Assembly (NCBI GenBank): GCA_030679805.1
Contig: JAUXST010000597.1
Span: 1-21,471, forward strand
Source of the DNA: Reyranella sp.
GTDB lineage: Bacteria > Pseudomonadota > Alphaproteobacteria > Reyranellales > Reyranellaceae
DNA: 21,471 nt
Direction of reading: 5' to 3'
The notes beneath the pieces are model-generated. The model was not told where the DNA came from, ran no database searches, and worked only from the letters and a program-made list of their open reading frames with translations. The number at the start of each line of letters is the position of its first letter. Positions within the stretch are counted from its first letter, which is position 1. The translations under genes and the position numbers were made by a program. This document shows positions 15,985 to 21,471 of this stretch, one piece after another.

Positions 15985-16656
15985 TCAGGCGGCGCGGTTC
16001 TTCAGGATTTCCCAGGCGCGTGTGAAGGCCTGCGCCATCTCCTCGGCCGGCACGGCGCCGGAGAACAGGACGTGGCCCTGCAGGGCGAAGCTCGGCACGC
16101 CCTGGATGCCGGCGTTGCGCGCCATCTGGTCGCCGGCCAGCACTTCCTTCCGGCCCGCGTCGCCCGCCAGCATCGTCAGCACCTCGTCGCGGTCGAGGCC
16201 GCCCTCGGCACCGATGGTGGCCAGGATCTGTGAATCGCCGATGTCGGCGCCGTTGCAGAAATAGCCCTCGAACAGCGCCTCGACGACGGCGTCCTGCACG
16301 CCCTTCTGGCCGGCCAGGCGGATCAGCCGGTGCGCGTTCACGGTGTTGGGCGTGCGCGTGATCCGGTCGAGGTGGAATTCGAGGCCGACCGTGGCGGCGG
16401 TCTCGGTGATGCGCTGGTCGAGTTGCTGCGAGCGTTCGAGACTGCCGAACTTGGCGATGCGGTACTGCTTGCGCTCGACGCCCTCGGGCGGCATCTCGGG
16501 ATTGAGCTGGAAGGGATGCCAGGCGACGGTGACGGCGCAGTGCTTGGCGGCGAGGAGATCGAGCGCGCGCTCGAGCTGGCGCTTGCCGATGTAACACCAG
16601 GGGCAGATCGCGTCGGAGATGACGTCGATGCGGCCGACAGGCTGGGCCTGGTCCAT
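15985..16656 (-). CDS. DsbA-family (FrnE-like) thiol oxidoreductase
   Basis: The 223-aa protein has a thioredoxin fold with a helical insert, as in the FrnE/2-hydroxychromene-2-carboxylate isomerase-like DsbA group. The redox motif is CPWC (18-21) in 'DAICPWCYIGKRQLE', followed by 'HPFQLNPEMPPEG', and the cis-Pro is Pro188 in 'GIQGVPSF'. A further conserved-looking Cys134 sits in the insert ('GYFCNGADIGD'). With no signal peptide it should act in the cytosol, as known FrnE proteins do in oxidative-stress responses. The ATG at 16656 follows AAAGGAAA on the minus strand and begins just before the fold; an upstream open frame extends much further but overlaps the divergent SDR gene. It is 69 bases from that SDR gene. 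Confidence 0.9.
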   Translation of the reverse strand: MDQAQPVGRIDVISDAICPWCYIGKRQLERALDLLAAKHCAVTVAWHPFQLNPEMPPEGVERKQYRIAKFGSLERSQQLDQRITETAATVGLEFHLDRITRTPNTVNAHRLIRLAGQKGVQDAVVEALFEGYFCNGADIGDSQILATIGAEGGLDRDEVLTMLAGDAGRKEVLAGDQMARNAGIQGVPSFALQGHVLFSGAVPAEEMAQAFTRAWEILKNRAA

Positions 16657-16675
16657 GGTTGTTTCCTTTCCCCTT

Positions 16676-16704
16676 TTGCCAACCAGCGTACACCTGCGTG
16701 GAAT
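16676..16704 (+). promoter_or_regulatory. Candidate promoter of the SDR gene
   Basis: TTGCCA (16676-16681, 5 of 6 to TTGACA), a 17-base spacer and TGGAAT (16699-16704, 4 of 6 to TATAAT) lie between the divergent DsbA and SDR genes. Initiation near 16711 would leave about 15 bases of leader containing GAGAGGA (16715-16721). Confidence 0.35.
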
Positions 16705-16725
16705 CCCGGGCAACGAGAGGACCCC

Positions 16726-17439
16726 ATGGAAAGACCGAAATACCGCTCTGCGCTCATCGTCGGCACGGGCCCGGGGCTCAGCGCCTCGCTGGCCCGGTTG
16801 TTTGCACTGAACGGCCTCACCGTCACGCTGGCCGCCCGGCAGACCGCCAAGCTTGCTGCACTTGCGAAAGAAACACGCGCCGAGGTTCATGCCTGCAACG
16901 CCGCCGATCCGGCCGAAGTTGCCGCCCTGTTCGAGGCGCTCGATGCCCAGGGCCGCACGCCCGACGTGGTGGTCTACAACGCCAGCAACCGGGTGCGCGG
17001 TGCGTTGGTCGATCTGCCGCCCGACGACGTCAAACGCGCCATCGAGATCAGCGCCTTCGGCGCCTTCCTGGTCTCCCAGCAGGCGGCGAGGCGCATGCTG
17101 CCGCCGGGTAAAGCAACGGGCCACGGCGCCATCCTGCTCTCCGGCGCCACCGCGGGCGTCAAAGGCTTCGCGCTCTCGGCCACCTTTGCCATGGGCAAGT
17201 TCGCGCTGCGCGGGCTCGCGCAGTCGATGGCGCGCGAGCTGTCGCCCAAGGGCATCCATGTGGCCCACTTCGTGATCGATGGCGGCATCCGCAGCGTCGC
17301 CCGTCCCGTGCCGGTCGACGCGCCCGACAGCCTGCTCGATCCCGACGCCATCGCCGAGACCTACTGGGCCACGCTGCAGCAGCACCGCAGCGCCTGGAGC
17401 TGGGAAGTCGAGGTCCGACCGTGGGTCGAGAAGTTTTAG
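16726..17439 (+). CDS. SDR-fold protein lacking the catalytic tyrosine
   Basis: The 237-aa product has a Rossmann nucleotide-binding start, 'LIVGTGPGLSASLARLFA' (10-27), an 'NASN' segment (85-88), and Ser139 in 'LLSGATAG', all as in short-chain dehydrogenases/reductases. At the YxxxK site it reads F154-A-M-G-K158, so the proton-donating Tyr is Phe. The following 'GLAQSMARELSPKGIHVAHFVIDGG' fits the family. Length is slightly short for classical SDRs (about 250). ATG 16726 follows GAGAGGA by 4 bases, and sequence before it does not resemble the family. It may use a different donor, catalyse a reaction not needing Tyr, or be a non-catalytic NAD(P) binder. It diverges from the DsbA-like gene, but no joint role is evident. 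Confidence 0.87.
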   Translation: MERPKYRSALIVGTGPGLSASLARLFALNGLTVTLAARQTAKLAALAKETRAEVHACNAADPAEVAALFEALDAQGRTPDVVVYNASNRVRGALVDLPPDDVKRAIEISAFGAFLVSQQAARRMLPPGKATGHGAILLSGATAGVKGFALSATFAMGKFALRGLAQSMARELSPKGIHVAHFVIDGGIRSVARPVPVDAPDSLLDPDAIAETYWATLQQHRSAWSWEVEVRPWVEKF

Positions 17440-17452
17440 ACTCTTCCGAACC

Positions 17453-17495
17453 GCGAGCCCTGGCTCGCTCATAATCATAAGCGGGCGGGACGCCC
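17453..17495. terminator. Convergent-gene hairpins
   Basis: In the 78-base gap between converging genes, GCGAGC/GCTCGC arms (17453-17458 and 17463-17468) close a 4-base loop, and GGGCG/CGCCC (17483-17487 and 17491-17495) form a second small hairpin. Neither is followed by a T-run, so any termination here would be weak or Rho-assisted. Confidence 0.35.
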
Positions 17496-17517
17496 ACGGT
17501 CCGGGAGAGCATGAGCA

Positions 17518-18180
17518 CTACAGATGTTCGTGCAGTAAACGCAGCGCGCCGTGCAGATCGTCGACGACGATCACGCACTTGGCGCGGACCTCGGGCAGCG
17601 GCGGCAGGATATCCGGCACCATGATCGCCATGGTCCCGGCGGCGTGCGCGGCGGTGAGGCCGACATTGGAATCCTCGAAGGCGACGCAGCGCTCGGGCGC
17701 GATCCCGAGACGGCGGGCTGCCTCGAGATAGACATCGGGCTGCGGTTTGGCGTGCAGGACGTCGTCGCGCGTCGCCACTGCTTTGAAACGGTCGAGCAAG
17801 CCGGCGCGGCCGAGATGGCGCTCCGCGGTCGCGCGGCCCGCCGAGGTGGCGACGGCGAGCGGCAGGCCACGGTCCGCGAGGAAGTCGAGCAGCTCGATCA
17901 CACCCGGCTTCACCGGGATATGCGTCTCCAGCAGGTTCTTGGCGTGGTTCGAGAACTGCAAGCGGAAGGGCTCGATGCGGAAGCCCTCGCCATAGAATTC
18001 CTGGATCAGGACGTCGCATTCCTTGCCGGGAACGCCGACCATGGAATGGCAGAATTCCAGCGGCATTTCGAGGTCGAGTGCGCGGGCGGCGGCCTGCAGG
18101 GCCTCGACATAGACGGCTTCGGTGTCGAGCAGCAGGCCGTCCATGTCGAAAAGGGCGGCCTCGACGGGTTCCTTGAGCAT
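17518..18180 (-). CDS. HAD-superfamily hydrolase (beta-phosphoglucomutase/phosphatase type)
   Basis: The 220-aa protein carries all HAD motifs: nucleophile Asp12 and acid Asp14 in 'FDMDGLLLDTE' (motif I), 'ATSA' at 111-114 (motif II), Lys145 in 'HAKPQPDVY' (motif III), and Glu169-Asp170 in 'CVAFEDSNVGLTAAHAAG' (motif IV). A small helical cap lies between motifs I and II, as in beta-phosphoglucomutase and the small sugar-phosphate phosphatases. It should be a cytosolic, Mg2+-dependent phosphatase or mutase, and the substrate is not readable. It diverges from the cupin operon with a 49-base gap, and its ribosome binding site is weak. It converges with the SDR gene. Confidence 0.93.
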   Translation of the reverse strand: MLKEPVEAALFDMDGLLLDTEAVYVEALQAAARALDLEMPLEFCHSMVGVPGKECDVLIQEFYGEGFRIEPFRLQFSNHAKNLLETHIPVKPGVIELLDFLADRGLPLAVATSAGRATAERHLGRAGLLDRFKAVATRDDVLHAKPQPDVYLEAARRLGIAPERCVAFEDSNVGLTAAHAAGTMAIMVPDILPPLPEVRAKCVIVVDDLHGALRLLHEHL

Positions 18181-18229
18181 GCTTTCGTTCTAAGCTCTGG
18201 CGCGGAAACGTCCAGTGGGAGAAAAATTC

Positions 18230-18580
18230 ATGCGCATCCATAACCTATATGTCGACGCAAAAGGCGAAACTCACTTCCGTGACATCGAAGTCGAATGGAA
18301 GAACGAAGGCCGCGGCGGCAAGACCTCGGCGATGCTGCCCGCGACCGGAATTATCTTCCGCGAGACGCCGGGTACCTACGACTACGAATGGCATCCGGCG
18401 CCGCGCCGGCAATACATCATCAACCTCGATGCCGGCGTCAGCATCCAGGCGAGCGACGGCGAGACCCGCATCATCGGAGCGGGCGAAATCATCCTGGTCG
18501 AGGACACCCACGGCAAGGGCCACTGCTCGAAAGCCATCGAGGGCAAGCTGCGCCATTCCATCTTCGTGCCGATCGACTAG
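18230..18580 (+). CDS. Small cupin-fold protein
   Basis: The 116-aa product matches the conserved cupin-like core 'WHPAPRRQYIINLDAGVSI', 'SDGETRIIGAGEIILVEDT' and 'HGKGHCSK', with a His/Arg-rich first motif and the beta-barrel spacing of a one-domain cupin. Candidate metal ligands are His55, His94 and His98. Many small cupins are isomerases, dioxygenases or sugar/amino-acid binders, so function cannot be assigned. ATG 18230 is preferred over a GTG at 18215 because GGGAG (18217-18221) sits 8 bases before it. It is the first gene of a four-gene plus-strand run with aminotransferase, GFA-like and methyltransferase genes. Confidence 0.8.
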   Translation: MRIHNLYVDAKGETHFRDIEVEWKNEGRGGKTSAMLPATGIIFRETPGTYDYEWHPAPRRQYIINLDAGVSIQASDGETRIIGAGEIILVEDTHGKGHCSKAIEGKLRHSIFVPID

Positions 18581-18616
18581 TCGGCGGACCGTACGATTTT
18601 TGCAAGGAAGTCAGAC

Positions 18617-19909
18617 ATGAACATCCAGACTCCTGTCGATCCCACCAACGATCTCGTCGAAACCGCCAGGCGCGTGCTGCCCGGCGGCAGCTTCGGCAAT
18701 ATGCCGGCCGAGGTGATCCTGAAGGAGGGCAAAGGCGGCCGGATCTGGGACGAGGCCGGCCGCGAGTATGTCGACTTCCTGCTGGGTTCCGGGCCGATGT
18801 TCGTAGGCCATGCCCATCCCGAGGTGACGGCGGCGGTGCAGGCCCAGGTGCCGTTCGGCACCACTTTCTTCGGCAACAACCGCCACGGCATCGCGCTTGC
18901 CGAGGCGATCGTCGATGCCGTGCCCTGCGCCGACCAGGTGCGCTTCGTCTGCTCCGGCACCGAGGCCGATCTCTATGCGATGCGGGCAGCGCGCGCCTTT
19001 CGCAAGCGCGACAAGATCCTGAAGTTCGAGGGCGGCTATCACGGCATGAGCGATTACGCACTGGTGTCGCTGGCGCCCAAGAACCCAGGCAATTTCCCGC
19101 GCGGCTCGATCGACTCGGCGGGCATCCCGAAGTCGGTGGCCGACGAGATGGTGGTCGCGGCCTTCAACGACATCGACATGGTGCGCAGCCTGATCGAGGA
19201 GCAGAAGGACGAGCTGGCGGGCGTCATCGTCGAGCCGTTCCAGCGCCTGATCCCGCCCAAGCCGGGCTTCCTGCAGGCGCTGCGCGAGGTGACGGCCGAG
19301 CACGGCATTCCGCTGATCTTCGACGAGGTCGTGACCGGCTTCCGCTTCGCCTATGGCGGCGCCCAGGAATATTACGGCGTGACGCCCGATCTCTGCACGC
19401 TCGGCAAGATCGTGGGCGGCGGCTTTGCCCTGGCCGCCATCGCCGGCCGCGCCGACATCATGGCGCACTTCGACCGCCTCACCATGGCCGACGAGGATTT
19501 CATCTTCCAGGTCGGCACGCTCTCGGGCAATCCGGTGGCTTCGGTCGCGGGCCTCGCCACGCTGGATGTGCTGAAGCAGCCCGGCACCTATGAGAGGGTC
19601 TTCGCCACCGGCCGCACTCTGATGGGCACGCTGCAGGAACTCCTGAGGTCGGCCGGCTTCAAGGCGCAGGTGATCGGTGAGCCGCCGCTGTTCGACATCC
19701 TCTTCACCGACCAGCCGATCAAGGATTACCGCGACACGCTGAAGGCCGACACGGCGGTCCTGAAGCGCTTCAACCAGCTCCTGCGCGCCCGCGGGATCAT
19801 GAAGGGCGAGAGCAAGTATTACGTGAGCCTGGCCCACACCCAGGCCGACATCGACCACACGATCGGCGCCTGGACCGACGCGCTCAAGGAGCTGAAGGCC
19901 GGCCGCTAA
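18617..19909 (+). CDS. Class III PLP aminotransferase (glutamate-1-semialdehyde aminomutase-like)
   Basis: The 430-aa protein is a class III, PLP-dependent aminotransferase resembling glutamate-1-semialdehyde 2,1-aminomutase. Visible landmarks are 'LPGGSFGN' at the start, 'SGTEADLYAMRAAR' (113-126) for the phosphate site, 'FEGGYHG' (137-143), 'IFDEVVTGFR' with Asp236, and the Schiff-base Lys264 in 'TLGKIVGGGF'. All essential residues are intact and length is normal. AAGGAAG at 18604-18610 fixes the ATG at 18617. Such enzymes handle amino-semialdehydes, beta-amino acids or omega-amines. Lying between a cupin gene and a GFA-like gene suggests a role in a small-molecule route rather than in tetrapyrrole synthesis, but that is inference. 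Confidence 0.93.
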   Translation: MNIQTPVDPTNDLVETARRVLPGGSFGNMPAEVILKEGKGGRIWDEAGREYVDFLLGSGPMFVGHAHPEVTAAVQAQVPFGTTFFGNNRHGIALAEAIVDAVPCADQVRFVCSGTEADLYAMRAARAFRKRDKILKFEGGYHGMSDYALVSLAPKNPGNFPRGSIDSAGIPKSVADEMVVAAFNDIDMVRSLIEEQKDELAGVIVEPFQRLIPPKPGFLQALREVTAEHGIPLIFDEVVTGFRFAYGGAQEYYGVTPDLCTLGKIVGGGFALAAIAGRADIMAHFDRLTMADEDFIFQVGTLSGNPVASVAGLATLDVLKQPGTYERVFATGRTLMGTLQELLRSAGFKAQVIGEPPLFDILFTDQPIKDYRDTLKADTAVLKRFNQLLRARGIMKGESKYYVSLAHTQADIDHTIGAWTDALKELKAGR

Positions 19910-19926
19910 AACAGGCGAGGTCCAAC

Positions 19927-20460
19927 GTGCGCAAAGCAGCCATCCTAGGGAAACCATGGGAAGCCTCCGAGACGACGGCGGTCGCCGGGCAGTGTCTTTG
20001 TGGCGCCGTCGAAATCGAGATCGACGCTCCCGCGCGCTGGGCCTGGCACGATCATTCCAGTGCCACCCGGCGGGTGCACGGCGCCGCCTATGCGACCTAT
20101 GTCGGCAGCTGGCGCCGGCGCTTTCGCGTGACCAGGGGCCAGGCCGACATCACGCGTTTCAAGGATGAGGCCACCGGGACGACCCGGAGCTTCTGTGCCC
20201 GCTGCGGCACGCCGCTCGTCTACGAACGCGCGCGCTCGGCGCACATGGTCAATATCCCGCGCGCGCTCTTCACGGGCCGTACGGGCCGGGAACCGCGCTA
20301 TCACGTGGCCATCGATCAGCTGCAGGACTGGACCTATCTCGGCGAACCACTGGTTCCCCTGAAAGGGTTTCCCGGAGTCGTGTGGGAGCGCCCGACCAGG
20401 AACCCGACAAGGAACTCGACGCGAAAGAAGCGTGGTCCCTCGAGCGGAGGTTGGTCATGA
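19927..20460 (+). CDS. GFA/CENP-V family protein with altered catalytic zinc site
   Basis: The 177-aa protein has the GFA (glutathione-dependent formaldehyde-activating enzyme-like) fold. The structural zinc set C-L-C (Cys23, Cys25) and C-A-R-C (Cys90, Cys93 in 'RSFCARCGTPLVYE') is intact. The catalytic CxCxxC normally found after the first strand pair is replaced by H41-D-H43-S-S-A46, so two His and no third Cys. This makes classical formaldehyde/glutathione activation doubtful, although a His-ligated metal could remain. Start is GTG 19927 with GAGG at 19917-19920. The C-terminal 20 residues are Arg/Lys/Thr-rich and overlap the next gene's ribosome binding site. Its stop overlaps the methyltransferase start by 4 bases (ATGA). 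Confidence 0.85.
   Translation: MRKAAILGKPWEASETTAVAGQCLCGAVEIEIDAPARWAWHDHSSATRRVHGAAYATYVGSWRRRFRVTRGQADITRFKDEATGTTRSFCARCGTPLVYERARSAHMVNIPRALFTGRTGREPRYHVAIDQLQDWTYLGEPLVPLKGFPGVVWERPTRNPTRNSTRKKRGPSSGGWS
20446..20450 (+). promoter_or_regulatory. Ribosome binding site of the methyltransferase gene
   Basis: A GGAGG lies within the end of the GFA-like gene, 6 bases before the ATG at 20457. It decides for that start over an open frame that extends back to about 20382. Confidence 0.6.
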
Positions 20461-21233
20461 GCATCGACTTTCACGCGCCTACCAATCGCTTCAGCTATGC
20501 CGGCAGGGAGGCGCAACCCGATTGGGCCGCCGTCATCCGGTCGCTGGTCGACCCTGCGGCCAAGCGGGTTGCCGACATCGGGTGCGGCGGCGGCATCTAT
20601 AGTGCGGCATGGGCGGATCTCGGTGCGGCAGAGGTCACGGGGGTCGACTTTTCGGCCGAGATGGTGCGGACGGCGAGCGAGAGGAATCGCGGGCGGCCCA
20701 ATATCGTCTTCAAGCAGGGCGATGCGCGGGCCACCGGACTGGCATCCGACAGCGCTGACATCGTGTTCGAGCGCGCTCTGATCCATCACCTGAAGGACTA
20801 CGACGCCTGCTTCCGTGAAGCCGCGCGGCTTCTGGTCGGGGGTGGACTTGCGATCGTCCAGGATCGGACGCCGGAGGATGTTGCGCTTGCCGGAGCGCCC
20901 GAGCACATCAGGGGCTACTTCTTCGAATGCTTCCCCAGGCTGCTGGAAACCGAGAAGGTACGACGTCCGACCGAGCAGGCGGTCGAGCGCGCACTCCGCG
21001 GCGCAGGCTTCGGTGCGCTGCAGACCGTCACGGTCTGGGAAACGCGCAAGCGTCACGACGATTTTCGCGGCCTTGCGGCGGATCTCCGGGGCCGCGTCGG
21101 GCGATCGATCCTGCATGCGCTCACCGACGGGGAATTGAACGAACTCGTCGACTTCATCGGCCGACGCCTGCCCGCGAATGCGCCCGTCGTGGAAAAGGAC
21201 CGGTGGACGATCTGGTCCGGCACGAAGGCCTAG
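20457..21233 (+). CDS. Class I SAM-dependent methyltransferase
   Basis: The 258-aa product has a class I methyltransferase fold: motif I VADIGCGGG (38-46), acidic Asp64 in 'VTGVDFSAEM' that would bind the ribose of S-adenosylmethionine, 'FKQGDARATGL' (85-95), and 'DIVFERALIHHLKDYDACF' as motif IV-type sequence. A variable C-terminal helical part ends in 'DRWTIWSGTKA'. It resembles the UbiE/small-molecule methyltransferase group, so a metabolite substrate is likely but unknown. The start is fixed by GGAGG and a 4-base overlap with the GFA-like gene, which points to coupled translation. It is the last gene of the cupin operon, and an sRNA-like locus with a strong terminator follows. Confidence 0.9.
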   Translation: MSIDFHAPTNRFSYAGREAQPDWAAVIRSLVDPAAKRVADIGCGGGIYSAAWADLGAAEVTGVDFSAEMVRTASERNRGRPNIVFKQGDARATGLASDSADIVFERALIHHLKDYDACFREAARLLVGGGLAIVQDRTPEDVALAGAPEHIRGYFFECFPRLLETEKVRRPTEQAVERALRGAGFGALQTVTVWETRKRHDDFRGLAADLRGRVGRSILHALTDGELNELVDFIGRRLPANAPVVEKDRWTIWSGTKA

Positions 21234-21241
21234 AAAAAAAG

Positions 21242-21270
21242 TTGCAGGTTCAGCCTGATTCTGCTATGAA
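21242..21270 (+). promoter_or_regulatory. Candidate promoter of a downstream small RNA
   Basis: TTGCAG (21242-21247), a 17-base spacer and TATGAA (21265-21270) lie just after the methyltransferase stop. Matches to consensus are partial (3 and 4 of 6), but spacing is ideal and the terminator about 65 bases on would define a short transcript. Confidence 0.35.
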
Positions 21271-21277
21271 TTTTGAT

Positions 21278-21340
21278 ACGGTTGGGAAGTACAAACCACC
21301 CGCTGCCATCGCCCGAAGGCTCCGCCTCCGGGCGTTTTTT
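21278..21340 (+). ncRNA. Candidate small RNA
   Basis: About 63 bases run from a plausible start near 21278 to the end of a strong terminator, with no coding frame of note. The 5' part has GGTTGGGAAGTAC (21280-21292) followed by a pyrimidine/A-rich single-stranded stretch and GCCATCGCCCG (21305-21315) that enters the terminator stem. From memory this resembles the alphaproteobacterial alpha-r8/MmgR (Rfam 'suhB') small RNA, which is about 77 nt and linked to carbon/nitrogen storage control. I could not check this. The alternative is that it is only the operon terminator with a leader-like upstream segment. Confidence 0.45.
21310..21340 (+). terminator. Rho-independent terminator
   Basis: CGCCCG (21310-21315) pairs with CGGGCG (21329-21334), with a GG/CC pair further in, and six T follow directly (21335-21340). 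This is the clearest intrinsic terminator in the window and ends either the cupin-methyltransferase operon or the candidate small RNA. Confidence 0.85.
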
Positions 21341-21360
21341 ATGGTCCACGAATGGTCCAC
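21341..21360. repeat. Tandem ATGGTCCAC repeat
   Basis: The 9-mer ATGGTCCAC occurs at 21341-21349 and 21352-21360, an 11-base period, immediately after the terminator T-run. Its role is unknown. An integrase or regulator site is possible. Confidence 0.5.
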
Positions 21361-21439
21361 TTCGTCCAAACGGCGGGGCACACGCATCTTGAAAGTGGCC
21401 GGAGTCGATTCCGTGGCAGACGCCGGCCCGATTTGGCTT

Positions 21440-21471
21440 TTAGATCAGCGGCTTGAGGTCGAATTGCGGAC
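21440..21471 (-). other. Possible 3' end of a minus-strand gene
   Basis: Read on the minus strand, the last bases of the window give a short C-terminal-looking peptide ending PQFDLKPLI followed by TAA (21440-21442). Ten codons are too few to identify anything. On the plus strand an ATG at 21341 opens a frame that stays open to the window end, which is equally weak. Confidence 0.2.

Noticed and set aside
16330..16725. N-terminal extension of the SDR frame upstream of 16726
   Set aside because: The added residues lie antisense to the DsbA-like gene and do not resemble SDR sequence. A ribosome binding site precedes 16726.
21399..21416. tRNA T-arm-like sequence CCGGAGTCGATTCCG
   Set aside because: The loop lacks the TTCRANT consensus, and no anticodon arm, D-arm or acceptor stem can be placed around it.
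1..21471. CRISPR array, insertion sequence or prophage
   Set aside because: No regularly spaced repeat series, terminal inverted repeat with transposase, integrase or phage structural gene was seen on either strand.

Overview
The window is GC-rich DNA with dense, short-gapped genes on both strands. Third-position G/C is so strong that long antisense frames stay open. Codon style, a CTATAT-like -10 and the mix of protein families (orphan and complete ABC uptake systems, LLM flavin oxidoreductase, MR/MLE enolase-family enzyme, FrnE-type DsbA protein, AsmA, GFA-like protein) fit an Alphaproteobacterium of the soil/water Hyphomicrobiales-Rhodospirillales type. No rRNA, tRNA, CRISPR array, insertion sequence or phage gene was seen, so this looks like chromosomal metabolic and transport territory.

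Layout. Positions 1-280 hold no gene I can support. A family-3 solute-binding protein without a signal peptide (281-1009, minus) diverges from a tight plus-strand catabolic operon: type-B carboxylesterase (1051-2586), acid-sugar-dehydratase-like enolase superfamily enzyme (2583-3686) and amidohydrolase-2 enzyme (3699-4793). A small secreted protein (4884-5198) and a DUF188/YaiI protein (5362-5817) follow. Convergent to these are a family-5 (peptide/nickel type) solute-binding protein (5836-7425, minus) and, upstream of it, an LLM-class flavin oxidoreductase gene broken by a frameshift (7593-8662, minus).

From 8739 to 12404 lies a complete ABC importer: binding protein, ATPase and a fused double permease. 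Next is a very long AsmA-family protein with four Pro/Ala linkers (12511-15951). A DsbA/FrnE oxidoreductase (minus) and an SDR-fold protein lacking the catalytic Tyr (plus) form a divergent pair at 15985-17439. A HAD phosphatase (17518-18180, minus) diverges from a four-gene plus operon: cupin, class III aminotransferase, a GFA-like protein with a rebuilt zinc site, and a SAM methyltransferase (18230-21233). A probable small RNA with its own promoter and a strong intrinsic terminator (about 21278-21340) follows. The last 130 bases carry a short direct repeat and perhaps the end of a minus-strand gene.

The most useful observations are: the esterase/enolase/amidohydrolase operon as a probable uncharacterised acid/ester catabolic route; an echo of the enolase C-terminus beginning at the end of the amidohydrolase gene with only synonymous differences; the HxHxxA replacement of the catalytic zinc cysteines in the GFA protein; the Tyr-to-Phe SDR; the single-base frameshift in the LLM gene; and the candidate small RNA. 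Functions are read from motifs by eye. No database search was run.
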